From Deltaproteobacteria bacterium (GTDB taxonomy: Bacteria > Desulfobacterota > DSM-4660 > Desulfatiglandales > Desulfatiglandaceae): a DNA stretch of 5,001 nucleotides. Below, piece after piece: positions 1 to 4,531 of the stretch. Location of the stretch: the NCBI GenBank assembly GCA_021159825.1, contig JAGHDR010000306.1:1-5001 (forward strand), given 5' to 3'. The notes below the pieces were generated by a model. That model was given only the letters and a program-made list of their open reading frames with translations. It was not told the origin of the DNA and made no database searches. Both the position numbers and the translations under genes were made by a program. The first letter of the stretch is position 1; each line of letters opens with the position of its first letter.

Positions 1-247
1 ATCCGGTCATGAGACGGCGCATTACTTTGCTGAGCGGGGTAGGGCCTGTTCGTAAGAGAAAGTGAAAATGGTTCGGAATCAGGGCCCAGGCGTAGCATTG
101 CGTTTGGGTTTCTTCGAGGATGATGGCGAACCTTTCCAGGAAAGAATTGCGGTCCTTGTCATCGCAGAATATCTTTCGTCGTTCTATTCCCTGGGCCATG
201 ACGTGTTGGAGAAGGCCTGGGGCGTCTAATCTGGGTTGGCGGGGCAT
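1..247 (-). CDS. REP-associated tyrosine transposase (RAYT, Y1_Tnp family), N-terminal part, cut by window edge
   Basis: The 82 visible codons read from an ATG at 247-245 toward the left edge. The N-terminus has the usual RAYT opening (MPRQPRLDAPG at residues 1-11, then H15-V and GIERRKIF at 20-27), followed by WALIPNHFHFLL at 54-65. H60-F-H62 is the HUH metal-binding motif of Y1 single-strand transposases; the catalytic tyrosine lies further C-terminal, outside the window. Family knowledge: RAYTs bind and cleave REP hairpins at single-stranded DNA and are usually single-copy, domesticated-looking genes flanked by REPs. The start fits the family N-terminus although no clear Shine-Dalgarno sequence precedes it. 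Inverted repeats lie just upstream (305-363) and may be its cognate REP-like sites (inference). Family assignment is confident; whether the gene is intact cannot be judged. Confidence 0.9.
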   Translation of the reverse strand, partial: MPRQPRLDAPGLLQHVMAQGIERRKIFCDDKDRNSFLERFAIILEETQTQCYAWALIPNHFHFLLRTGPTPLSKVMRRLMTG

Positions 248-261
248 TGCTTATTATTTGG

Positions 262-284
262 CACTGATTTCACAGATTTCACTG
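262..284. repeat. Decayed 9-nt tandem repeat (CACTGATTT/CACAGATTT type)
   Basis: Two and a half copies of a 9-nt unit, CACTGATTT, CACAGATTT, CACTG, lie 15 bp upstream of the RAYT start. Similar short-period blocks recur at 1288-1314 and 1571-1600 with different unit sequences. I read it as an intergenic repeat remnant; I see no regulatory role. Confidence 0.5.
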
Positions 285-304
285 CTTCTTTTGTTTTGCC
301 TTCC

Positions 305-363
305 GGGATGAGATCGGACCTTTTCATGGTCTTTTTGAGAGACCTGCCCAATCATCTCATCCC
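305..363. repeat. 10-bp perfect inverted repeat enclosing a small hairpin, upstream of the RAYT
   Basis: GGGATGAGAT at 305-314 is exactly complementary to ATCTCATCCC at 354-363, with 39 bp between. Inside lies a second stem, GGTCT (328-332) with AGACC (340-344). The nested structure about 60 bp upstream of a RAYT is what a REP/BIME-type substrate could look like. The left arm overlaps the degenerate tag at 310-320. Seen directly: the complementarity. Inferred: the link to the transposase. Confidence 0.5.
310..320 (+). repeat. Degenerate copy of the GGGGTCGGACC tag
   Basis: GAGATCGGACC matches the tag that opens repeats A and B at 9 of 11 positions. Over 308-322 it matches the repeat B start at 13 of 15. 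The sequence to its right does not resemble the body of repeats A-C, so only the tag is shared. Confidence 0.4.
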
Positions 364-377
364 ACCGCATATGTGTA

Positions 378-394
378 GAACAAGTAATTTGTTC
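378..394. repeat. 17-bp inverted repeat GAACAA-GTAAT-TTGTTC
   Basis: Six-base perfect arms with a five-base centre in the AT-rich gap between the RAYT and MerR genes. It could be an operator or simply a small hairpin. The spacing does not fit the Gram-positive LexA box, and I cannot name a regulator. Confidence 0.35.
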
Positions 395-470
395 AAGAAT
401 TTTTTTCCCTGTAGTTTTAATTACTTATACGGCCTATTCAACTGAATCGGTACCGCGGATTTGTTTAAGG

Positions 471-486
471 TGAATATCCTTATTCA
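471..486. other. Small hairpin downstream of the MerR gene
   Basis: TGAATA-TCCT-TATTCA forms a perfect 6-bp stem with a 4-nt loop, 37 bp past the MerR stop codon on the minus strand. It is AT-rich and has no following U-run in the direction of transcription, so it is at best a weak or factor-assisted end signal. Confidence 0.3.
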
Positions 487-522
487 TATTCAATTTTCGT
501 TGATTCGGTGAGTTGGCATAGT

Positions 523-942
523 TTATCCCTCTCCGCGCTGAAAGAACCTAAGGACTTCCATCTTAACAACCTCCGCCACTCTATCTGCGAGAAGATCAAT
601 CCCGTCCGTTCGTTCATCTCCGGCTCTCTGACTTCCGACTTCCGGCATCCGTCCCGCGTCCCTTCCTTTTTCCCAATCATCAAATGTTCCAATCAACGAA
701 TCATCTATCCCTTTTCCCATCTTTCTCTTGATTTCAGCTAAGCTCAACCCCGCTTTTTTCAGCATCTTTATCTCTTCAATAATGGAGACATGCTCTGGGG
801 CGTAGCGTCTCTGTCGGCCGTTGGTCCTCAGAGGAACCAGAATTCCCACAAACTCCCTTTCCCAGAACCTGAGTGTTGGTTTGGGGACGTCGAGCTTTTG
901 GCTGATCTGCTGGATAGTTATAGCTTGTTCTCGGAAGTTCAT
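523..942 (-). CDS. Short MerR-family transcriptional regulator
   Basis: A 139-residue protein when started at the ATG at 942-940. Residues 8-30 (ITIQQISQKLDVPKPTLRFWERE) form the MerR winged helix-turn-helix, with the wing at 31-50 ending in the typical RRYAPEHV (46-53). A helical stretch follows (IIEEIKMLKKAGLSLAEIKRKMG, 54-76). The C-terminus (77-139) is a polar linker with a short amphipathic tail (LLADRVAEVVKMEVLRFF) and no metal- or drug-binding domain I recognise. It should bind DNA as a dimer; its ligand and targets are unknown. The frame stays open upstream to 1344, but there it runs through repeat DNA and the family N-terminus begins at the chosen ATG, so I prefer the short form. The Shine-Dalgarno sequence is weak (GGA). 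The linker contains a short 7-nt-periodic stretch that may be a repeat insertion. Confidence 0.8.
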   Translation of the reverse strand: MNFREQAITIQQISQKLDVPKPTLRFWEREFVGILVPLRTNGRQRRYAPEHVSIIEEIKMLKKAGLSLAEIKRKMGKGIDDSLIGTFDDWEKGRDAGRMPEVGSQRAGDERTDGIDLLADRVAEVVKMEVLRFFQRGEG

Positions 943-1234
943 ATTTTCCAAATTGTTGAAGGTCGCTGATTGTCTCTTGGGGACATCGTGAAATATTGGT
1001 GTTCTGTTTTTTGGGACCCCAGTGAAATACGCTTCGCTGTCCTTATGGAATTGCACAGGGCAGGCGGTTTTCGTGGATGCCGGTGTTTTTTTTGTTGTTT
1101 CGCACCATTTGCACAGCTCCGCCCCTTGAAATACATGGGCTACCATGCCATAACACGCTGAGATATCAATATCTATTGCCTGATAGCCTATAATGCCTGC
1201 CCCGCCTGCCTGTGGAATGCAAAGCCTATTCCTC

Positions 1235-1249
1235 CGGGGTGGCTCCCCG
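1235..1249. repeat. GC-rich hairpin CGGGG-TGGCT-CCCCG
   Basis: A perfect 5-bp GC stem with a 5-nt loop in non-coding DNA. No U-run follows on either strand, so I do not call it a terminator. It resembles a small dispersed palindrome. Confidence 0.3.
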
Positions 1250-1287
1250 TAGAGAGACCGGAACATGGTCGGCAGATGGTACTGGGG

Positions 1288-1314
1288 TAATCTGCGCAAT
1301 CTGCGTAATCTGTG
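1288..1314. repeat. Three tandem 9-nt units (TAATCTGCG, CAATCTGCG, TAATCTGTG)
   Basis: Three adjacent copies with one or two changes each, ending in GATC. On the minus strand they encode the Leu-Arg-Arg repeats at the far N-terminus of the long MerR frame, which is why that extension is probably not protein-coding. I recall similar ATCTGCG/ATCTGTGGAT blocks as common intergenic repeats in environmental bacterial genomes; this was not checked here. Confidence 0.6.
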
Positions 1315-1394
1315 GATCAAAATAAATCGATACACTTCGTTCAACTACAACTTCAGCTTGAAATGCAGCAAAAAATATGCCAAGCTACCATGTG

Positions 1395-1412
1395 ATTATT
1401 TCATCAAATAAT
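1395..1412. other. AT-rich hairpin ATTATTT-CATC-AAATAAT
   Basis: A perfect 7-bp stem with a 4-nt loop between the two repeat blocks. Nothing nearby needs termination, and no function is evident. Confidence 0.3.
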
Positions 1413-1552
1413 TCAGCAATATATCTTTTGTAAAAGGATAGGAAAAGAGTAAGGAGTCAAATCCTTGACGTTTAAGGACTGAATTTAAGTGTTAGGCTGA
1501 GGGGGGCTGGATTTGCATGTGGTAATATTGGTCCGCGAAATAGGGATAAATA

Positions 1553-1563
1553 GGTGTGACCCC
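1553..1563 (-). repeat. Degenerate copy of the GGGGTCGGACC tag, inverted
   Basis: Read on the minus strand, GGGGTCACACC matches the tag at 9 of 11 positions; the two central bases differ. It lies 46 bp beyond the stop codon of the nuclease gene and faces the full tag at 3175-3185 on the gene's other side. Alone, a match of this quality is expected about once by chance in 5 kb, so it counts only together with its position. Confidence 0.3.
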
Positions 1564-1570
1564 TTTTTAC

Positions 1571-1600
1571 TATCTGCGGCTGTCCGCGTTCATCTGCGGC
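1571..1600. repeat. 10-nt tandem repeat (TATCTGCGGC/TGTCCGCGTT/CATCTGCGGC)
   Basis: Three 10-nt units; the first and third share nine of ten bases and the middle one is diverged. The block ends only 9 bp before the stop codon of the nuclease gene, so the repeat has inserted or grown right up to the coding end. It is related in style to the blocks at 262-284 and 1288-1314. Confidence 0.5.
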
Positions 1601-1609
1601 CAAAAAAAA

Positions 1610-3142
1610 TCATACCTGCATCTTCTCAACCACCCACTCCCCCACATTCCTGTCAGCAAATTCAACACCGAAAAGATAAATTGCTTTGCCCGTTCCCTGA
1701 TACCTCTCAAAATATTTCTTTTCCTTAATCTGGTTTAAGGCGTTATCCTTATCGCCGTTAAATTTGAATTCAAAAATATAGATGTCTTTATCGATGATAA
1801 CTGCGTCTATTCTGCCTTTGTTTGTTTTTATTTCTGCACCTACCTTCAACCCGATTAGAGAAAATATCAGGTAAAAAACTGTCTGGTAATATTTTTCTTT
1901 GTCGATTTGAAGATCGTAGGGGATGTTGGCAAAAAAGATACGCAATGTGTCAAAGAATGCTTCAAAGTCATCATTTCGAAGCACTCGAATCAAGCTGACA
2001 AGATATCCGTTTGTTTCCGTATAGCTGTAACTTCTTAAAAGGGCATACTGGAAGCTGTTTTCCACCTCAAAATTCGGATACCCCAGCATGTAGGTCATGA
2101 ATTCATTATCATACCCTTTAATGGTCAGGTATCCGGTCTGGAATAATATGGGAACAAGCGAGAGGTCATCTATTTCATAGGTACTGAAATTTTCCTCTCT
2201 TACTTCGAGATCCTGCATTTTTTTGATATCAAAGTTTTTTTCCTTAATCAGCTTAACAAGGAAGCTTGGAGTAGCGGTCTCGAACCAGTAGTTTCCAAAA
2301 TCAAGTTTTTTAAACAAAAGAAGCGCTGAAAACGGATTGAAAACCTTTGCACAGCTTTTGCTAAAACAAAAACCATCATACCAGTATGTTATTTTTTCAA
2401 CCAATTCAGCATTACTGACATCTTCGGTCCTTGCAAACCAATCTATATATTCTTTAAAAAAGATAGTCAATTCCCAGGCAGTTATCCCAAGAAGCGATGA
2501 ATATCCGGCATCCATGGAAATATCTTCCAGATTGTTAAGCCCACTGAAGACGCCTGCTTTGGAAAACTTGCTCACACCTGTAAGGAACACAAACCGGATA
2601 TGTTCATCGCATGCCTTTATAATCGCATAAAATCCTTTTAGTACCTCCCTAAGTTCAACAGCCAGTTCCTTGTTTTCAATATTGTCAATGATCGGTTTGT
2701 CGTATTCGTCAATAAGGACAACCACTTTATTGATCTGACTCAATTGGGTCAGGAGTTCATCAAATGCTTCATAATACCGATCCCTCGTAAGCGAAATCCC
2801 ATATTTTTCAGCTATACTTTTTAACTGATACAGAATAAAGCCCTTCAGGTCATCCTTGCTTTCCGCCTTTTCCTTGCTGAAATCTATCCTCACAACCGGA
2901 TGTTTTTCCCACGCATAATCCGATTTGTATATCCACAACCCTTTAAACAGTTCTTTTTCACCTTCAAATATTTCATTTAATGTGGAGATCAAAAGACTTT
3001 TGCCGAACCTTCTGGGTCTGGAAAGGAAATATACACTCCCCCGGGTAAGCAATTTATAAATATGTTCCGTTTTATCCACATACAGATAATTACCATCTAT
3101 CAATTTCCGAAATGTCTGTATTCCTATTGGAAGATTTTGCAT
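1610..3142 (-). CDS. AAA-ATPase-like protein with C-terminal PD-(D/E)XK nuclease domain
   Basis: A complete 510-residue protein of the widespread AAA-ATPase-like (PF09820) plus PDDEXK_9 (PF08011) family. Residues 1-30 carry the typical opening (LPIGIQTF at 4-11, LYVDKTEHI at 20-28). The Walker A is the family's short form, RPRRFGKS at 42-49. Walker B is VVVLIDEYDKP at 140-150, with the conserved FLTGVSKFSK at 186-195. The C-terminal nuclease fold shows E437, D446 in GRIDAVI, E458-F-K460 and Q471 in QIKEKKY, which fits an intact PD-(D/E)XK core. Family members are often multicopy in anaerobes and Bacteroidota and their job is unproven; a DNA-related, defensive or mobile role is inference. The start is supported by an AAAGG Shine-Dalgarno seven bases upstream. 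It stands alone, with repeat A 30 bp upstream and a decayed repeat at its stop codon. AT-rich composition relative to the left part of the window fits acquisition. Confidence 0.9.
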   Translation of the reverse strand: MQNLPIGIQTFRKLIDGNYLYVDKTEHIYKLLTRGSVYFLSRPRRFGKSLLISTLNEIFEGEKELFKGLWIYKSDYAWEKHPVVRIDFSKEKAESKDDLKGFILYQLKSIAEKYGISLTRDRYYEAFDELLTQLSQINKVVVLIDEYDKPIIDNIENKELAVELREVLKGFYAIIKACDEHIRFVFLTGVSKFSKAGVFSGLNNLEDISMDAGYSSLLGITAWELTIFFKEYIDWFARTEDVSNAELVEKITYWYDGFCFSKSCAKVFNPFSALLLFKKLDFGNYWFETATPSFLVKLIKEKNFDIKKMQDLEVREENFSTYEIDDLSLVPILFQTGYLTIKGYDNEFMTYMLGYPNFEVENSFQYALLRSYSYTETNGYLVSLIRVLRNDDFEAFFDTLRIFFANIPYDLQIDKEKYYQTVFYLIFSLIGLKVGAEIKTNKGRIDAVIIDKDIYIFEFKFNGDKDNALNQIKEKKYFERYQGTGKAIYLFGVEFADRNVGEWVVEKMQV

Positions 3143-3171
3143 ATCATTGCCTTTTTTTAAAGTCTATTGGA

Positions 3172-3285
3172 AATGGGGTCGGACCTCAGCAACTAACTTA
3201 AATAATTACATAACATCTCAAAAACGGGCTGTTTTTCACGCTTAGAAGTCCTTTTTTTGGGGTAAAATGGGGCTTTTAAGAAAAT
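3172..3285 (+). repeat. Repeat A: ~114-bp dispersed repeat beginning with GGGGTCGGACC
   Basis: Starts with AATGGGGTCGGACCT and ends with a purine-rich AAGAAAAT. Copy B (4261-4375) matches it in both ends, in the central T-run followed by GGGG, and in the segment AAAATGG before the end; lengths are 114 and 115 bp. The middle is more diverged. The tag contains an odd palindrome GGTC-G-GACC. It lies 30 bp upstream of the nuclease gene start, so that gene's promoter would have to lie in or across it. Confidence 0.75.
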
Positions 3286-3365
3286 TACCGGGTGGGGTTG
3301 GCATCCCCGGACCCCCGCCTTCCGGCATCTGCAGCAATGGTTTTGGTACGTCTTGACATCAGTCT

Positions 3366-3477
3366 ACTTCTTAAACCTGCCATTCTCGCCCTAAAAAGGG
3401 CGCTGTAAGACCGTTTTTTGCTATGAAAAATGATATATTCATTGTCTTATCAGGTTGTTAAGTTGTTCCGACCCGAT
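3366..3477 (-). repeat. Repeat C: inverted, diverged copy of the ~114-bp repeat
   Basis: Read on the minus strand from 3477, it begins ATCGGGTCGGAAC, has TTAACAACCT like copy B, then CCTTTTTAGGG followed by GAATGG and TTTAAGAA near its end. These match A and B in order and spacing over about 112 bp. The tag (3465-3475) matches the A/B tag at 9 of 11 positions. It ends 5 bp from the antitoxin stop codon. Confidence 0.65.
3387..3402. other. Perfect 6-bp GC hairpin inside repeat C
   Basis: CGCCCT-AAAA-AGGGCG. The same place in copies A and B has CC-T-run-GG, so the stem is a conserved element of the repeat, best formed in C. A T-run occurs about 10 bp beyond it on the plus strand, but there is no plus-strand gene to terminate. 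Confidence 0.4.
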
Positions 3478-3482
3478 GTTCC

Positions 3483-3857
3483 TCAAAGGAAAACCTTGTA
3501 CCCTGTATTAAGAACCTGGGCTAACCGTTTGGCCATGCTTTTTCCGATAGCCCGCTTACCATTCTCCATTTCAGAAATATGATGCGGCTTTGCACCGATT
3601 TTCTCAGCCAATTCAGCCTGAGTCAAGCCCTCACGATCCCTGGCACCTTGGAGAACACTTCCAGTTCCAAGTTCAGGAAAAGCTTCTTCCCATGTTACCA
3701 AATCATCATTATCATTTTTTGGAATGCGATACTCAACGCCAGCCAGGTCCAAAAATTGACTGAATGCAAGCTTGACCCGAGCTGCTTCTGTTGCAGATAC
3801 ACGGATGCAAACATCAGCAAATTCTGTTGTAATTGACTCCCTCGTGTGTTCCGGCAT
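3483..3857 (-). CDS. XRE-family antitoxin (HigA-like) of a toxin-antitoxin pair
   Basis: A 124-residue protein. The N-terminal half (1-66) is not recognisable by motif and probably contacts the toxin. The C-terminal part (about 68-121) is an XRE/HTH_3 domain: LTQAELAEKIG at 78-88, the recognition helix region PHHISEMENGKR at 91-102, and a final helix KSMAKRLAQVL at 106-116. Expected role (family knowledge): neutralise the RelE-like toxin encoded just upstream and repress the shared promoter by binding its palindrome. The gene overlaps the toxin 3' end by 44 bp in another frame, with a good GGAG Shine-Dalgarno (3865-3868) seven bases before the ATG. Toxin-first order and a C-terminal HTH point to the HigBA type rather than RelBE. 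Its stop codon lies almost against repeat C. Confidence 0.85.
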   Translation of the reverse strand: MPEHTRESITTEFADVCIRVSATEAARVKLAFSQFLDLAGVEYRIPKNDNDDLVTWEEAFPELGTGSVLQGARDREGLTQAELAEKIGAKPHHISEMENGKRAIGKSMAKRLAQVLNTGYKVFL

Positions 3858-4110
3858 ACTTTATCTCCACAATCTTGACTTCGTATTCAGTGACCCTCCA
3901 TACTGCCACATAGGTTGGATCCCCCTTTTTTAAATGACAATGGTAACAATCTATTTTTCCCCGAAGTTTTCCAAAATTGGGCCACTTATCTTGCACAGGG
4001 CCATACTGTTGAATTTCTTTAACAAGGAAATTAAGTCGCTTCCTGGGTCTTGGAGGCAACTTCTCGATCTTCTTCTGCAATTTCCTGCTAAGTTTTACTG
4101 TCCAAACCAT
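3814..4110 (-). CDS. RelE/HigB-like toxin (probable translation-targeting mRNA interferase)
   Basis: A 98-residue basic protein. Family signs are the N-terminal strand and lysine-rich helices (VKLSRKLQKKIEKLPPRPRKRL, split at 5-14 and 15-26), then FGKLRGKIDCYHCHLKKG (46-63), YVAVWRV (67-73) and the C-terminal VEIKYAGTHEGVNY (81-94). The last segment corresponds to the YxGxHxxY-like end where RelE/ParE-fold toxins carry their active residues. RelE-like members cleave mRNA in the ribosome; the related ParE fold poisons gyrase, so the target is not certain. It is the first gene of the operon, has no Shine-Dalgarno, and its ATG sits only two bases beyond the operator palindrome, implying a very short or absent leader. 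An in-frame ATG 18 bases further upstream is followed by GTA TAA and so is excluded. Confidence 0.85.
   Translation of the reverse strand: MVWTVKLSRKLQKKIEKLPPRPRKRLNFLVKEIQQYGPVQDKWPNFGKLRGKIDCYHCHLKKGDPTYVAVWRVTEYEVKIVEIKYAGTHEGVNYNRIC
3865..3868 (-). promoter_or_regulatory. Antitoxin ribosome binding site within the toxin gene
   Basis: GGAG on the minus strand, seven bases before the antitoxin ATG and inside the toxin coding region. It decides the antitoxin start and supports the 44-bp gene overlap. The toxin has no such site, which favours antitoxin synthesis over toxin synthesis from the same mRNA (inference). Confidence 0.7.
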
Positions 4111-4111
4111 T

Positions 4112-4127
4112 TGGTATATTTATACCA
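4112..4127. promoter_or_regulatory. 16-bp palindromic operator of the toxin-antitoxin operon
   Basis: TGGTATA-TT-TATACCA is a perfect 7+7 palindrome with a 2-bp centre. It covers the -10 hexamer and ends two bases before the toxin start codon. An autorepressor site for the XRE antitoxin, alone or with toxin, is the natural reading. Confidence 0.7.
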
Positions 4128-4146
4128 TTTCCAGGTTATTTGTCAA
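4119..4146 (-). promoter_or_regulatory. Sigma-70-type promoter of the toxin-antitoxin operon
   Basis: On the minus strand a perfect TTGACA (4146-4141) is followed after 16 bp by TATAAA (4124-4119). Transcription would begin near 4110-4113, at or just before the toxin ATG at 4110. The -10 lies within the operator palindrome, so a bound repressor would block polymerase directly. Confidence 0.7.
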
Positions 4147-4531
4147 CGAATAAAAGGACCTTAAATAGTATCCTATTCAAATACCATGGTGACTTGTTAA
4201 AGCAGAGTTCGCGATGGAAAATCGTAAGCGCTATCTCATCGTACAACATCATAATGAGGGAATGGGGTCGGACCTTAACAACCTTTTGATATGTTTATCA
4301 AACAGCCAAAAATAAGGTCGTTTTCAATCCTTAAACATGCCTTTTTGGGGGCAAAATGGAGCCTCTAAGGAAAATCTGCTTTTACGATACTGCATTGTCG
4401 AGGATGGGGCTGGTGAAAAGATAACTGCATTCAGGAAAATGCCGGGCAAAGCAAATGATCCCAGATGCGTATTTTGCTTCCATGTTCCTATTTTTTTCAT
4501 TCGACGCTTAAAAGGCAGCAGATTTCGAAGG
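4147..4531. other. Gap holding repeat B; no gene seen
   Basis: From 4147 to 4260 I see only short palindromes such as ACCATGGT (4183-4190). Repeat B follows (4261-4375). The stretch 4376-4531 has short open frames on both strands but none with recognisable family sequence or a convincing ribosome binding site. A 33-codon minus-strand frame starting near 4482 is noted but not supported. Confidence 0.5.
4261..4375 (+). repeat. Repeat B: solitary ~115-bp copy of the dispersed repeat
   Basis: Begins AATGGGGTCGGACCTT with the same tag as A (4264-4274) and ends TAAGGAAAAT. It contains a perfect 7-bp stem TTTGATA-TGTT-TATCAAA (4285-4302); copy C keeps TGATA...TATCA in the same place with a longer loop. 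The T-run followed by GGGGG near the end is shared with A. It lies about 115 bp upstream of the toxin-antitoxin promoter, with its tag end facing the operon. Confidence 0.75.

Larger units (their letters stand above)
943..1609. other. Gene-free, repeat-rich gap between MerR and nuclease genes
   Basis: I see no convincing gene in these 667 bp. The minus-strand frame of the MerR gene stays open to 1344 and contains an 11-residue imperfect tandem repeat (961-1026), but its far end is made of tandem repeat DNA (1288-1314). The remainder holds small hairpins at 1235-1249 and 1395-1412, alternating AAGGA/TCCTT/AAGGA segments at 1451-1478, a degenerate tag at 1553-1563 and a 10-nt repeat at 1571-1600. 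The region is probably an accumulation of decayed repeats, possibly with a pseudogene remnant. Confidence 0.6.
3172..3477. mobile_element. Possible MITE-like unit: repeats A and C inverted around an 80-bp spacer
   Basis: Repeat A and inverted copy C form long imperfect terminal inverted repeats of about 113 bp, both with the tag outermost, around a GC-rich spacer (3286-3365). That is the layout of a non-autonomous element of roughly 306 bp. The spacer has a GGGG/CCCC hairpin (3294-3308) and encodes nothing recognisable. No target-site duplication is obvious. Two independent insertions would look the same, and repeat B occurs alone, which argues that the half-unit is the mobile or functional piece. 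Confidence 0.4.

Noticed and set aside
943..1344. N-terminal extension of the MerR protein to 273 residues
   Set aside because: The far end encodes translated tandem repeats, the MerR domain begins at the internal ATG as is usual for the family, and a large N-terminal addition before the winged helix would be atypical.
1465..1493. Promoter starting with TTGACG in the gap
   Set aside because: No acceptable -10 hexamer occurs at 16-18 bp, and no plus-strand gene follows.
3338..3409. Short plus-strand peptide (MVLVRLDISLLLKPAIL...) in the A/C spacer and repeat C
   Set aside because: Its frame is not kept in the equivalent place of the other copies, and there is no clear ribosome binding site.
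3387..3420. Rho-independent terminator in repeat C
   Set aside because: The stem is good, but the T-run is separated by about 10 bases and lies on the plus strand, where there is no gene upstream. On the minus strand no U-run follows.
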